Assembly (NCBI RefSeq): GCF_001428305.1
Contig: NZ_LMRZ01000003.1
Coordinates: forward strand, 1 to 64,000
Length of the DNA: 64,000 bases
Origin: Janibacter sp. Soil728
GTDB lineage: Bacteria; Actinomycetota; Actinomycetes; Actinomycetales; Dermatophilaceae
Direction: 5' to 3'
Position numbers and translations under genes: made by a program. Below are positions 32,852 to 42,148 of the stretch, piece after piece. Numbering within the stretch: position 1 is the stretch's first letter; each line of letters opens with the position of its first letter. The notes beneath the pieces are model-generated. The model worked only from the letters and a program-made list of their open reading frames with translations, was not told where the DNA came from and ran no database searches.

Positions 32852-33798
32852 GCCTCTCGCTCGTCGCCATGTCGCACACCCCGCTGCTGCACCGGGTGGA
32901 GGTGGACCCGCAGGTGCGGGCCGAGGTCGACGGCGCCTTCGAGGCGGTGCGCGCCTTCGTGCGCGAGGTCGACCCCGAGCTCGTGATCACCATCGGGCCG
33001 GACCACTACAACGGCTTCTTCTACGACACGATGCCGCCCTTCTGCCTCGGTCTGGGCGCCTACGGCCTGGGTGACTACGGCACCGCGACCGGCGCGCTGG
33101 ACGTGCCCGCCGACATCGCCGAAGAGCTCGCACGTCACGTGCAGGGCGAGGACATCGACCTGACGATCTCGCGCGCCATGGGCGTCGACCACGGAGCGGT
33201 GCAGCCGCTCGAGGTGATCTTCGGCGGGATCGACACCGTCCCGACGATCCCGCTCTTCGTCAACGGCGTGGCCGCCCCCTTCGTCCCGATGCGTCGGATC
33301 CGCGCGCTCGGCGAGTCGGTCGGTCACTGGGCCGCGGATCGTCCCGAGCGGATCCTCGTCATCGCCTCGGGTGGGCTCAGCCACGACCCACCGGTCCCGC
33401 AGTGGGCCACCGCGACGCCCGAGGTGCGCGCGGGCCTGCTTGACGGGCGCAACCCGACGCCGCAGGCGCGCGCCGCCCGCGAGCAGCGCGTCGTCGACAC
33501 GGCCCGCGACTTCGTCGCCGGCACCGCCACCATCCAGGACCTCAACCCGGAGTGGGACGCGCAGTTCATGAGCGTCTGCCGCGAAGGGAGGACCGCCGCC
33601 TTCGACGACTACGTCACCGAGGAGATGGCTGCCACCGCGGGCAACTCCTCGCACGAGGTCCGCAGCTGGGTCACCGCCTTCTCGGCGATGGCCGCCGTCG
33701 GCGACTACGCCGTCGAGCACGAGTACTACCGACCGATCCGCGAGTTCATCGCCGGCTTCGGTGTCATGACCGCACGCACCAAGGAGACCCACGCATGA
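32848..33798 (+). CDS. mhpB: 2,3-dihydroxyphenylpropionate 1,2-dioxygenase MhpB
   Basis: Extradiol (meta) ring-cleavage enzyme of the class III LigB superfamily, Fe(II)-dependent; 316 residues. SLVAMSHTPLL with its metal His, GPDHYNGFFYD, GVDHGAVQPLE and VIASGGLSHDPPVP are the MhpB motifs. ATGA overlaps on both sides link it to mhpA and mhpC. The product is the 6-carboxylated ring-fission diketone used by MhpC. Confidence 0.94.
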   Translation: MSLSLVAMSHTPLLHRVEVDPQVRAEVDGAFEAVRAFVREVDPELVITIGPDHYNGFFYDTMPPFCLGLGAYGLGDYGTATGALDVPADIAEELARHVQGEDIDLTISRAMGVDHGAVQPLEVIFGGIDTVPTIPLFVNGVAAPFVPMRRIRALGESVGHWAADRPERILVIASGGLSHDPPVPQWATATPEVRAGLLDGRNPTPQARAAREQRVVDTARDFVAGTATIQDLNPEWDAQFMSVCREGRTAAFDDYVTEEMAATAGNSSHEVRSWVTAFSAMAAVGDYAVEHEYYRPIREFIAGFGVMTARTKETHA

Positions 33799-34643
33799 GC
33801 GCCACCACCACCACCGAGCTGACCTACGAGTCCACGAGCCGCATGGTGCAGACGCGGCGCTGGAACATCCACATCAACGAGGCCGGCAGCGGCGAGCCGC
33901 TGATCCTGCTGCACGGCTCGGGCCCCGGCGCCACGGGCTGGAGCAACTTCTCCGCGAACATCCCGCAGCTGGCGCAGCACTACCGCGTCATCGCCGTCGA
34001 CATGCCCGGCTGGGGCGAGTCCGAGGCCGTGACCTGGCAGGAGCGCGACCACTCGACGGCTCTGCTCGACCTCATGGACGCCCTCGAGCTCGACAAGGCC
34101 ACCATCATCGGCAACTCGATGGGCGGCGGCACGACCCTGCGCTTCGGCTACGAGCACCCCGAGCGGGTCCACCGCCTGATCACGATGGGTTCCTCATCCG
34201 GCGCACCGACCCTCATGGGCGCGGCCGGCCTCACCGAGGGGCTGAAGGTCCTGCAGAAGGGCTACCGCAAGCCGAGCTTCGACACGATGCGCGAGCTCGT
34301 GGACGTCATGACCTTCGACTCGAAGTTCGCCACCGACGAGCTCATCCAGGGGCGGGCCGACATGGTCACCGCGCACCCGGAGCACGCGCAGAACTTCATC
34401 GACGGCACGGGCAAGAAGCCCGTCGTCGAGCTCGACCACGCGCGCCTGCGCGAGATCGCCGTGCCGACGCTGCTCTTCCACGGTCGCGATGACCGGGTCG
34501 TGCACTTCGAGCACTCGCTGCGCCTGACCTCGCTCGTGCCCAACTCGCGCCTGTACCTGATCAACGGCTGCGGGCACTGGCTCCAGATCGAGCACGCCCA
34601 GGAGTTCACCGACCAGGTGCTGCACTTCCTGCGCAACTCCTGA
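33795..34643 (+). CDS. mhpC: 2-hydroxy-6-ketonona-2,4-dienedioate hydrolase MhpC
   Basis: Carbon-carbon hydrolase of the alpha/beta fold that splits the ring-fission product into succinate (or fumarate) and 2-hydroxypentadienoate. 282 residues: LLHGSGPGATGWSNF oxyanion region, nucleophile Ser in GNSMGGGT, Asp in FHGRDDRVV and His in NGCGHWLQIEH. ATG 33795 overlaps the mhpB stop. The lower-pathway genes mhpD, mhpE and mhpF do not follow. Confidence 0.93.
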   Translation: MSATTTTELTYESTSRMVQTRRWNIHINEAGSGEPLILLHGSGPGATGWSNFSANIPQLAQHYRVIAVDMPGWGESEAVTWQERDHSTALLDLMDALELDKATIIGNSMGGGTTLRFGYEHPERVHRLITMGSSSGAPTLMGAAGLTEGLKVLQKGYRKPSFDTMRELVDVMTFDSKFATDELIQGRADMVTAHPEHAQNFIDGTGKKPVVELDHARLREIAVPTLLFHGRDDRVVHFEHSLRLTSLVPNSRLYLINGCGHWLQIEHAQEFTDQVLHFLRNS

Positions 34644-34760
34644 CCCCGCACCTGGATCCACCGCAGATGTGGGCCTGCGGACTCGCTCATCCCTAGACTC
34701 GGTAGGCAGGATGCAGCAGTGCGCCTCGCCCGCTGCACGACAGGTGGAGGGATGAGATCA

Positions 34761-35522
34761 ATGACGATCGAGCACACGCTGATGGGCACCGGCCCGACCA
34801 AGGTGATCACGGTGCACGGCTGGTTCGGCGGTGAGGACGGCTGGGGTCTGCTCCCCGAGCTGATCGACACCGACGCGTACACCGTCGCCTTCTTCGACCT
34901 GCGCGGCTACGGGCGGCGGATCGACGTCCCGGGCGACTACACGCTCGACGAGGTGGCGCAGGACGTCTTCGCCCTGGCCGACGAGCTGGGGTGGCAGCAG
35001 TTCGCCCTCGTCGGCCACTCGATGGGTGGGGCGATGGTGCTGCGCACCTTCAGCGACGACCCGGAGCGGATCACCGCGGTCATCGGGATCAGCCCGGTAC
35101 CCGCGTCCGGGGTCCCCCTCGACGCCGACTCCCAGGCGCTCTTCGACGGGGCCGCGCAGGAGCACGGCAACCGTCGGGCGATCATCGACTTCACGACCGG
35201 CAACCGACAGCCGGCGAGCTGGCTGGACGCGATGGTCGCCTACTCCGCGCAGCACTCGCGGCCCGAGGCGGTGACCGCCTACCTCACCGCGTGGACCGGC
35301 GCCGACTTCGTCGCCGACCTGCCCGCGCTCCACGTGCCGATCCATGCCGTCGTCGGCGAGCACGACCCCGCCCTCGGTGAGGCGACGATGCGGGCGACGT
35401 GGATGGAGCAGCTCGCCGGGTGCGAGCTGACCGTGATCCCCAACGCCGGCCACTACGCGATGTTCGAGGCCCCGGTCTCCCTGATCGCCGCCATCGACAC
35501 GACCCTGCGCAGCGAGGGCTGA
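34761..35522 (+). CDS. Alpha/beta hydrolase
   Basis: A 253-residue alpha/beta-fold hydrolase: VHGWFGGEDGW oxyanion segment, nucleophile Ser in VGHSMGGAM, Asp in VGEHDPAL and His in NAGHYAMFE. ATG 34761 with GGAGG about 10 nt ahead is preferred to ATG 34752. It may serve the aromatic pathway next to it, but a separate promoter (TAGACT near 34694) is likely. A short, frame-shifted copy of its 5' end lies at 43219-43274. Confidence 0.85.
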   Translation: MTIEHTLMGTGPTKVITVHGWFGGEDGWGLLPELIDTDAYTVAFFDLRGYGRRIDVPGDYTLDEVAQDVFALADELGWQQFALVGHSMGGAMVLRTFSDDPERITAVIGISPVPASGVPLDADSQALFDGAAQEHGNRRAIIDFTTGNRQPASWLDAMVAYSAQHSRPEAVTAYLTAWTGADFVADLPALHVPIHAVVGEHDPALGEATMRATWMEQLAGCELTVIPNAGHYAMFEAPVSLIAAIDTTLRSEG

Positions 35523-35539
35523 GCAGGTCGGCCGACGGG

Positions 35540-35854
35540 TCAGCCGGCCAGGTCCACCTGGTCGCCGACGGGCGTCATCACGGTGACCACGGGCGGGCCC
35601 GTCACGAAGGTCTTGGTGGCCTGACCCATGGCGGCGAACTCGTCCATCGCGCCGTGCCGGCGCAGCGCGTCCTTGGAGTCGTAGGCCTCGATGAAGACGT
35701 AGTCGCCCTCGCTCTTGGCGACCCGCTGCAGGTCGTAGCGCAGGCACCCTTCGTCGGCGAGGAAGGCTGCGCGAGCTGTCGCGACCGCCGCCTCGAAGTC
35801 GTCGGTGCACTCGGGCTTCACGGTGAGGGTGGCGATGACATTCAGCATGCCCAC
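35540..35854 (-). CDS. Antibiotic biosynthesis monooxygenase (ABM/YgiN-like) domain protein
   Basis: A 104-residue ferredoxin-like ABM domain: MLNVIATLTVKPECTDDFE, LRYDLQRVAKSEGDYVFIE, HGAMDEFAAMG. These small dimers oxidise quinols or aromatics without cofactor, or act as heme-degradation homologues. It faces the alpha/beta hydrolase gene tail-to-tail. A link to aromatic catabolism is plausible from position only. Confidence 0.85.
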   Translation of the reverse strand: MGMLNVIATLTVKPECTDDFEAAVATARAAFLADEGCLRYDLQRVAKSEGDYVFIEAYDSKDALRRHGAMDEFAAMGQATKTFVTGPPVVTVMTPVGDQVDLAG

Positions 35855-35998
35855 ACCCTATGTGAATCTGGCTTCAAGTACAGCCCCTGCTGCTGGTGAG
35901 CCGGATGGCGGGCGCGTTCCGGGGTGGCGAACACCGCGGCAGGACCAGCACGGGTTGCCTACGTTGACGCGCGACCCCGCTGATCAAAGGAGATCACC

Positions 35999-37219
35999 AT
36001 GTCCGATCACACCGAGCACGGTCCCGCCTGCCTGTGCGACCACCTCCCCCACGAGCCCGTGACGAGCGAGCGCGACGAGGCGGTCGACGAGGCCCGCACC
36101 GGCCTGAGCCTCTCCCGTCGCTCGATCATGGCCGGCATCGGCGCGGCCTCCGGTCTCGCCCTCGTCCCCGGCATGGCGGCGGCTGCGCCCAACCCCCGTG
36201 CGAAGGGGGGACGCCCGCCCCGTGGTGAGGGCGTCGAGCTCGTCCTCCTCGGGACCCGCGCCGGCCCGCCGGTCGACCTGCACCAGGTCGGGGCCTCGAG
36301 CGCCCTCGTCGTCGACGGTCGCACCTATGTCGTCGACTGCGGCCGCTCGTCGGTCACCCAGTTCGCCGCTGCCGGACTGCGTTTCGACTCCATCGCCGGT
36401 GTCTTCCTCACGCACCTGCACGCCGATCACATCGCCGACTACTACAACTTCTTCATGATGGGTGGTCACATCAAGAACCAGGCGGGCGACCACATCGAGC
36501 GGCAGGTCCCGATCTACGGGCCCGGCTCCGCCGGTGGGCTGCAGCCGAAGTTCGGTGGCGGCGAGGTCCCGACCCTGAAGCCGTCCGACCCGACGCCGGG
36601 CACCGCAGCGATGACGCAGTCGCTGCACGACGCCTACGCGTACAGCATGAATGTCTTCCTGCGGGACATGAATGTCGCGGACATCCGCACCCTGATGGAC
36701 GTCCGCGAGATCGGACTGCCGGCCGGCACCAACGCGACCTTCGAGCAGACGTCTCCTCGGATGCGTCCCTTCAAGATCTTCAGCGACGACAAGGTCGAGG
36801 TGTACGCCACCCTCGTGCCGCACGGCCCGGTCTTCCCGGCATACGCCTTCCGCTTCGACACCGAGTACGGCTCGGTGACCTTCAGCGGCGACACCCGCCA
36901 CTCCGACAACCTCATCGAGATGGCGCACGGCACCGACCTGCTCGTCCACGAGGCCATCGGGGTCAAGGGCGCCGGCATCGGCGAGGCGTCGCTGGACCAC
37001 ATGCTCCAGTCGCACGTCGAGATCGACAAGCTCGGCCCGATCGCCCAGGAGGCCGGCGCCAAGCACCTCGTCGTCTCCCACTACGCCGACCTCGGCGCAG
37101 CCAAGGTCGACACCAACCTGTGGCGACGTGACGCGCAGAAGGGCTACGGCGGGCAGGTCACCATCGGTCAGGACCTCGACCGCTTCACCCTGCCGGCGCG
37201 TGGTCGCAAGCACGGCTGA
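35999..37219 (+). CDS. Exported metallo-beta-lactamase-fold hydrolase with Tat signal
   Basis: A 406-residue protein. A twin-arginine signal SRRSIMAGIGAASGLALV (about residues 39-56), ending near AAAAP, follows an unusual 38-residue cysteine-containing N-extension (CLCDHLPHE). The MBL core has FLTHLHADHIADY (HxHxDH), FSGDTRHSDN and VVSHYADLG, similar to arylsulfatase/RNase Z-type enzymes. It is predicted to act outside the membrane after folding with metal. AAAGGAG precedes the ATG. Substrate unknown. Confidence 0.85.
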   Translation: MSDHTEHGPACLCDHLPHEPVTSERDEAVDEARTGLSLSRRSIMAGIGAASGLALVPGMAAAAPNPRAKGGRPPRGEGVELVLLGTRAGPPVDLHQVGASSALVVDGRTYVVDCGRSSVTQFAAAGLRFDSIAGVFLTHLHADHIADYYNFFMMGGHIKNQAGDHIERQVPIYGPGSAGGLQPKFGGGEVPTLKPSDPTPGTAAMTQSLHDAYAYSMNVFLRDMNVADIRTLMDVREIGLPAGTNATFEQTSPRMRPFKIFSDDKVEVYATLVPHGPVFPAYAFRFDTEYGSVTFSGDTRHSDNLIEMAHGTDLLVHEAIGVKGAGIGEASLDHMLQSHVEIDKLGPIAQEAGAKHLVVSHYADLGAAKVDTNLWRRDAQKGYGGQVTIGQDLDRFTLPARGRKHG

Positions 37220-37230
37220 CCCCGCCGCAT

Positions 37231-37262
37231 GGACGAAGGGGGGCGGCGGCCCCCCTTCGTCC
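37231..37262 (+). terminator. Terminator after the Tat-exported hydrolase
   Basis: GGACGAAGGGGG pairs with CCCCCTTCGTCC (12 bp) around a short GC loop, starting 12 bp after the stop. Built from opposed CGAAGGGGG motifs. Confidence 0.8.
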
Positions 37263-37286
37263 ACCTGCGCACCATCTGAACCACTA

Positions 37287-37303
37287 TTGCGCAGTCTGCG
37301 CAA
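37287..37303. promoter_or_regulatory. Operator candidate of the acid-sugar operon
   Basis: TTGCGCA-GTC-TGCGCAA is a perfect 7-bp inverted repeat, and a related half-site TTTTACGCAAAA follows at about 37314-37325. The patch is AT-rich and about 65-100 bp before the gntP-type start. CATACT near 37332 is a -10 candidate. The DeoR regulator in the same operon is the likely ligand, which is inference. Confidence 0.55.
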
Positions 37304-37387
37304 AAAGTGATTGTTTTACGCAAAAACTCGTGCCATACTCGCCTGTGCCGGGCAGCGCCGCCCGCCCCCGCTCTCAGGAGAGTCATC

Positions 37388-38890
37388 GTGGACATCAAAC
37401 TGCTGCTAGCCCTGGTGGTGGGCATCGCGGCCATCATCGTGCTGGTCCTCCGTACACGGCTCGACGCCTTCGTCGCCCTGCTCATCGCCGGCCTCGTGAC
37501 CGGTGTCATCGCCGGTCAACCGCTGACCGGCATCGTCAGCTCGATCACGACCGGCTTCGGCAACACCCTCGGCAGCATCGGCATCGTGATCGGTCTCGGT
37601 GTCGCCATCGGCAAGATCCTCGAGGTCTCCGGTGCCGCGGACTCGCTCGCCCGGGCCTTCCTCACCGCCTTCGGCAAGGGCCGCGAGGAGTGGGCGATGG
37701 GATCGGTCGGCTCACTGGTGTCGATCCCGGTCTTCTGCGACTCCGGCTACGTGATCATGAACCCGCTGGCTCGCTCGATCGCCCGCGTCAAGCGCGGCGG
37801 CTACGTCGCCCTCGCCCTCGCGCTCGGCTGTGGCATGACGCTGACCCACCACATGGTCCCCCCGACGCCCGGTCCGCTCGCCGCGACCGGCATCCTCGGT
37901 GCCGACCTCGGTCTGGTCATCGTCGTCGGCCTGATCTTCACCGTCATCCTGCTGCCGGTGGTCATCGTCTACGCCCGATGGGTCGGCCCCACCCTCGAGG
38001 ACCAGATCATCCCCGAGGTGCGCGAGGCCGTCTACGGCCACCTGACCCCTGTCGGCGCCGGTTCCGGTTCCGGTTCGAGTTCGGGCCTCCCCGACGCTCC
38101 GGCATCCGGTGGTCACGACGGTGACGAGGTCAGGGAGATCGCCACGTACAACCCGAACGACTACCTGGGCGAGCCCCCCGCCGGCAAGTCCCACCGCCAC
38201 GTCGGCGCCCTCCTGGGCTCGCTGCCGCTGGCCATCCCGCTCGTGCTGATCGTGCTCAACACGGTCACCGCCGCGGTCGATCGAAACCAGCAGGGCGCCC
38301 TGTCGGGTGAGTACGAGCCGAGCAGCTGGACGACCCCCTTCGCCTTCCTCGGCAACCCGGTCGTCGCGCTGGTCATCGGCGCCATCCTCGCCGTCTACGT
38401 CCTGCTCCCCCGCTGGACCCCGCGCAACAAGGTCCAGGGCTGGATGGCCGACGCTGCCGCATCGGCCGGTCTCATCCTGCTGATCACCGGTGCCGGTGGC
38501 GCCTTCGGTCAGGTCCTGCGCGACTCCGGCGTCGGCGATGCCCTCGCCGAGGCGGTCGCCGCGACGGCCCTGCCCGCCTTCCTCGTCCCCTTCGTCATCG
38601 CCTCCGTGGTGCGCATCGCCCAGGGCTCGGGCACGGTCGCGATGATCACCGCGGCCTCGGTCACCGCACCGCTCGTCGCGACTCTCGGTATCGACCCCAC
38701 CGTGGCGGTCATGGCCTGCACCACCGGCTCGATGGTCTTCAGCTACTTCAACGACTCCTACTTCTGGGTGGTCACCCGCTTCACCGGCATCGAGGGCACG
38801 GCCGCGCTGAAGGGTTGGTCGGGCATCACCACGAGCGTGTGGGTCTGCTCCATCCCGCTGCTCTTCATCCTCAACATGGTGATGGGCTGA
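37388..38890 (+). CDS. GntP family gluconate/aldonate:H+ symporter
   Basis: A 500-residue permease with about 12-14 helices. Family motifs are GFGNTLGSIGIVIGLGVAIG, SIPVFCDSGYVIMNPLA and GCGMTLTHHMVPPTPGPLAA. A flexible Gly/Ser loop lies near GSGSGSSSG, with STGSMVFSYFNDSYFWVV-like segment near the end. GTG 37388 is chosen because AGGAGAG lies just upstream. First gene of the operon; with the kinase and PdxA2 behind it, threonate or a similar acid sugar is the probable cargo. Confidence 0.9.
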   Translation: MDIKLLLALVVGIAAIIVLVLRTRLDAFVALLIAGLVTGVIAGQPLTGIVSSITTGFGNTLGSIGIVIGLGVAIGKILEVSGAADSLARAFLTAFGKGREEWAMGSVGSLVSIPVFCDSGYVIMNPLARSIARVKRGGYVALALALGCGMTLTHHMVPPTPGPLAATGILGADLGLVIVVGLIFTVILLPVVIVYARWVGPTLEDQIIPEVREAVYGHLTPVGAGSGSGSSSGLPDAPASGGHDGDEVREIATYNPNDYLGEPPAGKSHRHVGALLGSLPLAIPLVLIVLNTVTAAVDRNQQGALSGEYEPSSWTTPFAFLGNPVVALVIGAILAVYVLLPRWTPRNKVQGWMADAAASAGLILLITGAGGAFGQVLRDSGVGDALAEAVAATALPAFLVPFVIASVVRIAQGSGTVAMITAASVTAPLVATLGIDPTVAVMACTTGSMVFSYFNDSYFWVVTRFTGIEGTAALKGWSGITTSVWVCSIPLLFILNMVMG

Positions 38891-38893
38891 GCC

Positions 38894-40267
38894 ATGGCCA
38901 AGGTTCTCGTGGTCGCCGATGACCTCACCGGCGCCAACGCCAGCGCCGCCGGCTTCGCGAGGACGAGCATGCGAGCGGTCACCCTGGGACGAGCGGACGA
39001 GTGGAGCGCGATCACGCAGTTCCACCCGCAGTTCGACGCGATCGTCGTCACGACCGACTCACGGCACGCCAACCCGCAGGACGTGCGTGGACCCATCCAC
39101 GACGCCGTGCGGGCCGGCTGGCCGGTCGAGCTGCTCAGCACCCGGATCGACACGACCCTGCGTGGCAACATCGGCATCGCGACCGAGGCCATGCTCACGA
39201 CGGTCCGGGAGCTCTCGGACCGCCGGGTGATGGCCCTGTGCCTGGCGGCTCACCCGGAGGCTGGGCGGGTGACCGTCGACGGCCACCAGCTCCTCGGCGG
39301 ACAGAGGCTCGAGCTCACCGAGCTGGCTCGTGACCCACGCACCCCGGTCGACACCTCGGACGTCGGCGAGGTGCTGACCCGCTTCACCGACCTGCGCATC
39401 GGCTACCTGCCGCTACGCGCGGTCACCAGCCCGCGCGACGAGCTCGTCGACACGATCCGCGAGCTGCTCCACGAGGACATCGACGTCATCGTCGCCGACG
39501 CGCTGACCGTCGACCACCTGGAGCGCGTGGCCGCAGCCGCAGTCGCCGCGGATGACGACATCCAGTGGATGACCGTCGACCCCGGCCCCGGTGCGTTGGC
39601 CATGGCGATCGCACTCGACCTCCCCGACCAGTCCAGCACCAGACCGCTCCTGGCCGTCTCGGGATCGGCCACCGAGCTGACCCGGGCCCAGCTGCAACGA
39701 CTCATCAGCGAGCGTGGCTGCCACGTCGTCAGCCCGACGGCCCTCCCCGGCTCGGTGGTCCCCGACGTCGACGCCACCGTCCCCGAGGTGGTGCGTGCAC
39801 TCCAGCAGGCCGGCCCCGGCGAGATCGTCCTGGTCGCGACGGTCCTCGACAGCAGCCACCTGCGTCAGCTCACCCCGGCGGAGGGCGACGCGCTGCCGGT
39901 GGCACTCGGCGACATCGTCCGGCGGACCCTCGCGCGGGTCCCGGTGGACGGCCTCTTCACCACCGGTGGTGACATCACCGCGGCGGTCCTGCAGCACCTC
40001 GACGGTCAAGGCCTCGAGGTCGAGGACGAGGTCATCCCCCTCGCCGTCGCCGGTGAGATCGTCTCCGGCCCGTATGCCGGCCTGCCCATGGTCACCAAGG
40101 GCGGCCTGATCGGTGACCCGGACACGACCGTGCTGTGCCTCGACCGCCTCACCGAGATGGCCCAGCTGAGACGAAGGGCGGTCCGCGCGGCCCCCTCCCT
40201 GACCAGTCCCCCTTCGCCCGCTCCCCCAACCCACGACGTCGGCCCGACCGGGCCGCAAAGGAGATAA
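38894..40267 (+). CDS. dtnK: DUF1537 four-carbon acid sugar kinase
   Basis: A 457-residue kinase of the DUF1537 family, shown elsewhere to phosphorylate D-threonate, L-threonate or D-erythronate. The N-terminal domain reads VVADDLTGANASAAGF and TTDSRHA, then RIDTTLRGNIG. The C-terminal nucleotide-binding domain has LAVSGSATELTRAQ, LFTTGGDITAAVL and GPYAGLPMVTKGG. Starts 3 nt after the permease stop. Combined with PdxA2 the expected reaction is D-threonate to D-threonate 4-phosphate. The C-terminal 25 residues are Pro-rich and not conserved. Confidence 0.88.
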   Translation: MAKVLVVADDLTGANASAAGFARTSMRAVTLGRADEWSAITQFHPQFDAIVVTTDSRHANPQDVRGPIHDAVRAGWPVELLSTRIDTTLRGNIGIATEAMLTTVRELSDRRVMALCLAAHPEAGRVTVDGHQLLGGQRLELTELARDPRTPVDTSDVGEVLTRFTDLRIGYLPLRAVTSPRDELVDTIRELLHEDIDVIVADALTVDHLERVAAAAVAADDDIQWMTVDPGPGALAMAIALDLPDQSSTRPLLAVSGSATELTRAQLQRLISERGCHVVSPTALPGSVVPDVDATVPEVVRALQQAGPGEIVLVATVLDSSHLRQLTPAEGDALPVALGDIVRRTLARVPVDGLFTTGGDITAAVLQHLDGQGLEVEDEVIPLAVAGEIVSGPYAGLPMVTKGGLIGDPDTTVLCLDRLTEMAQLRRRAVRAAPSLTSPPSPAPPTHDVGPTGPQRR

Positions 40268-40274
40268 CCCCACC

Positions 40275-41321
40275 ATGGCTTCTGCGCCTGTCCTCGCCCT
40301 CACGCTCGGTGACCCCGCCGGCATCGGCCCGGAGATCACCGCCAAGACCCTCGCCGAGTTCGCCGGCACCCCGGAGCACCACGGCATCGCCGTCGGCGAC
40401 CGCATCGCGCTCGAGAAGGCCGTCGAGGTCCTCGGCCTCGACGTGCAGGTGCGCAGCGTCGACGGGTGGGACACCCCACCCGCCGGTGAGGGCGTCATCG
40501 ACGTCTTCGACATCGGTGTCCTCGGCGACACGATGGTCGAGTGGGGCACCGTCGACGGCACTGCCGGTCGGGCTGCGATCACCGCCATCGAGGTCGCGGC
40601 GAAGGCTGCGATGGACCAGCAGGTCGCGGGCATCGTCACCGGGCCGATCAACAAGGAAGCCATCTGGGCGGCCGGCAGCGAGCACCTGGGCCACACCGAG
40701 ATGCTCGGCGAGCTCACCGGCGTGACCAAGCAGGACACGATGTTCGTCGTGCGCAACGACGCCCAGCAGGGCCACCACCTGCGGATCTTCTTCGCCACCC
40801 GGCACACCTCCCTTCGCAAGGCGCTCGACGCGATCACCATCGAGACCCAGATCGACTCGATCGAGCGCGCACACCGCGCCCTGCAGATCTACGGGGTCGA
40901 GCAGCCCCGCCTCGCGACGGCTGCCATCAACCCGCATGCCGGGGAGAACGGCGCCTTCGGCGACGAGGAGATCGACGTCCTGCGTCCCGCGGTCGCCGCC
41001 GTCAACGCCAAGGGCCTGGCCGTGGCCGGTCCGATCCCGGCAGACTCGGTCTTCCACCACGGGCTCATCGGCCGCTACGACGGGGTGCTCTCGCAGTACC
41101 ACGACCAGGGCCACATCGCGGCCAAGACCTACGACTTCGACGGCACCATCTCGGTGACCGTGGGACTGCCCATCCTGCGCACCTCCGTCGACCACGGCAC
41201 CGCCTTCGACATCGCCGGCACCGGCAAGGCCGACCACGGCACCATGCGCTCGGCCTACCTCGCCGCGGTCGACTACGCTCCCTTCGTCGATCGCATCCGG
41301 GAGGAGTACCTCCCGAGGTGA
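40275..41321 (+). CDS. pdxA2: PdxA2-type 4-phospho-threonate dehydrogenase
   Basis: A 348-residue homologue of PdxA, the metal-dependent NAD enzyme for 4-hydroxythreonine phosphate. LTLGDPAGIGPEI, VTGPINKEAIW, LGHTEML, NPHAGENGAFG, VFHHGLIGRYD, YHDQGHI and TVGLPILRTSVDHGTAFD are family motifs with metal-binding His residues. Next to a DUF1537 kinase it is the PdxA2 that oxidatively decarboxylates threonate 4-phosphate to dihydroxyacetone phosphate. AAAGGAG lies upstream. Confidence 0.9.
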   Translation: MASAPVLALTLGDPAGIGPEITAKTLAEFAGTPEHHGIAVGDRIALEKAVEVLGLDVQVRSVDGWDTPPAGEGVIDVFDIGVLGDTMVEWGTVDGTAGRAAITAIEVAAKAAMDQQVAGIVTGPINKEAIWAAGSEHLGHTEMLGELTGVTKQDTMFVVRNDAQQGHHLRIFFATRHTSLRKALDAITIETQIDSIERAHRALQIYGVEQPRLATAAINPHAGENGAFGDEEIDVLRPAVAAVNAKGLAVAGPIPADSVFHHGLIGRYDGVLSQYHDQGHIAAKTYDFDGTISVTVGLPILRTSVDHGTAFDIAGTGKADHGTMRSAYLAAVDYAPFVDRIREEYLPR

Positions 41322-41350
41322 GCCGCCACCCACGACAGTCAGGCATCCAG

Positions 41351-42148
41351 ATGAGTGACCTTCGAGCCGGCATGCACCGGGGCCGCGGCCAGCGGTTGAG
41401 CGAGATCGTCCGGCTGCTGCACTCCGGGGTCACCCGGGTGGAGGACCTCGCCGTGGCGGTCAAGATCTCCGAGTCGACGGTGCGGCGTGACCTGGCCTCC
41501 CTCGAGGCCGAGGGCGCGATCGCCCGGACCTACGGCGGTGCACAGCCCTTCGCTCCCTTCCGCGAGACGCTGCTGCACGATCGGATGAGCGTGGAGGTCG
41601 AGGCCAAGACCCGTATCGGGGCCGCCGCTGCCGAGCTCGTCGAGGACGGGTCGACGATCTTCGTCGATGCCGGGACCACGACCGCGCACCTCGTCGAGTG
41701 CCTGCGCGGCCGGACGGACCTGATCGTCCTCACTCGTGGGCTCGAGATCGCGCTGGCCCTGGCGGACAGCCCGATCGAGGTGATCGTCGTCGGCGGCGCG
41801 GTCTCGTCGTCGAGTCATGGGATGACCGGCGCGGTCTCGCAGCTCGTCCTCGAGCGGTTCGCCGTCGACATCGCCTTCCTCGGCTGCGATGCCGTCCACC
41901 CCGAGCGGGGTGTGGGTGAACCAACCATCGAGGAGGCCGCCACCAAGGAGGTGGCGGCGCGCAATGCCCGCCGCTCGGTGGTCCTGGCCCATGCCGCCAA
42001 GCTCACCGCCGGCGCGGTACCGGCGTGGGCACCGCTGCCGCTGGGATGGACCCTCGTGACCGACGAGTCCAGCGAGGCTCGCCTGCAGCCCTACCGGGAT
42101 GCCGGGGTCGAGCTGATCGCTGCCGGGGCACGGCTCCAGGAGCGCTGA
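41351..42148 (+). CDS. DeoR family regulator inside the acid-sugar operon
   Basis: A 265-residue DeoR/GlpR protein: winged helix (RLSEIVRLLHSGVTRVEDLA, ISESTVRRDLASLE, TYGGA) and a sugar-isomerase-like effector domain (ETRIGAAAAELVEDGSTIF-like, DAGTTTAHLVE, FLGCDAVH). Such repressors sense phosphorylated sugars. Located between pdxA2 and the glycerate kinase, so probably autoregulated. Its stop shares a base with the next ATG (TGATG). Confidence 0.9.
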   Translation: MSDLRAGMHRGRGQRLSEIVRLLHSGVTRVEDLAVAVKISESTVRRDLASLEAEGAIARTYGGAQPFAPFRETLLHDRMSVEVEAKTRIGAAAAELVEDGSTIFVDAGTTTAHLVECLRGRTDLIVLTRGLEIALALADSPIEVIVVGGAVSSSSHGMTGAVSQLVLERFAVDIAFLGCDAVHPERGVGEPTIEEAATKEVAARNARRSVVLAHAAKLTAGAVPAWAPLPLGWTLVTDESSEARLQPYRDAGVELIAAGARLQER

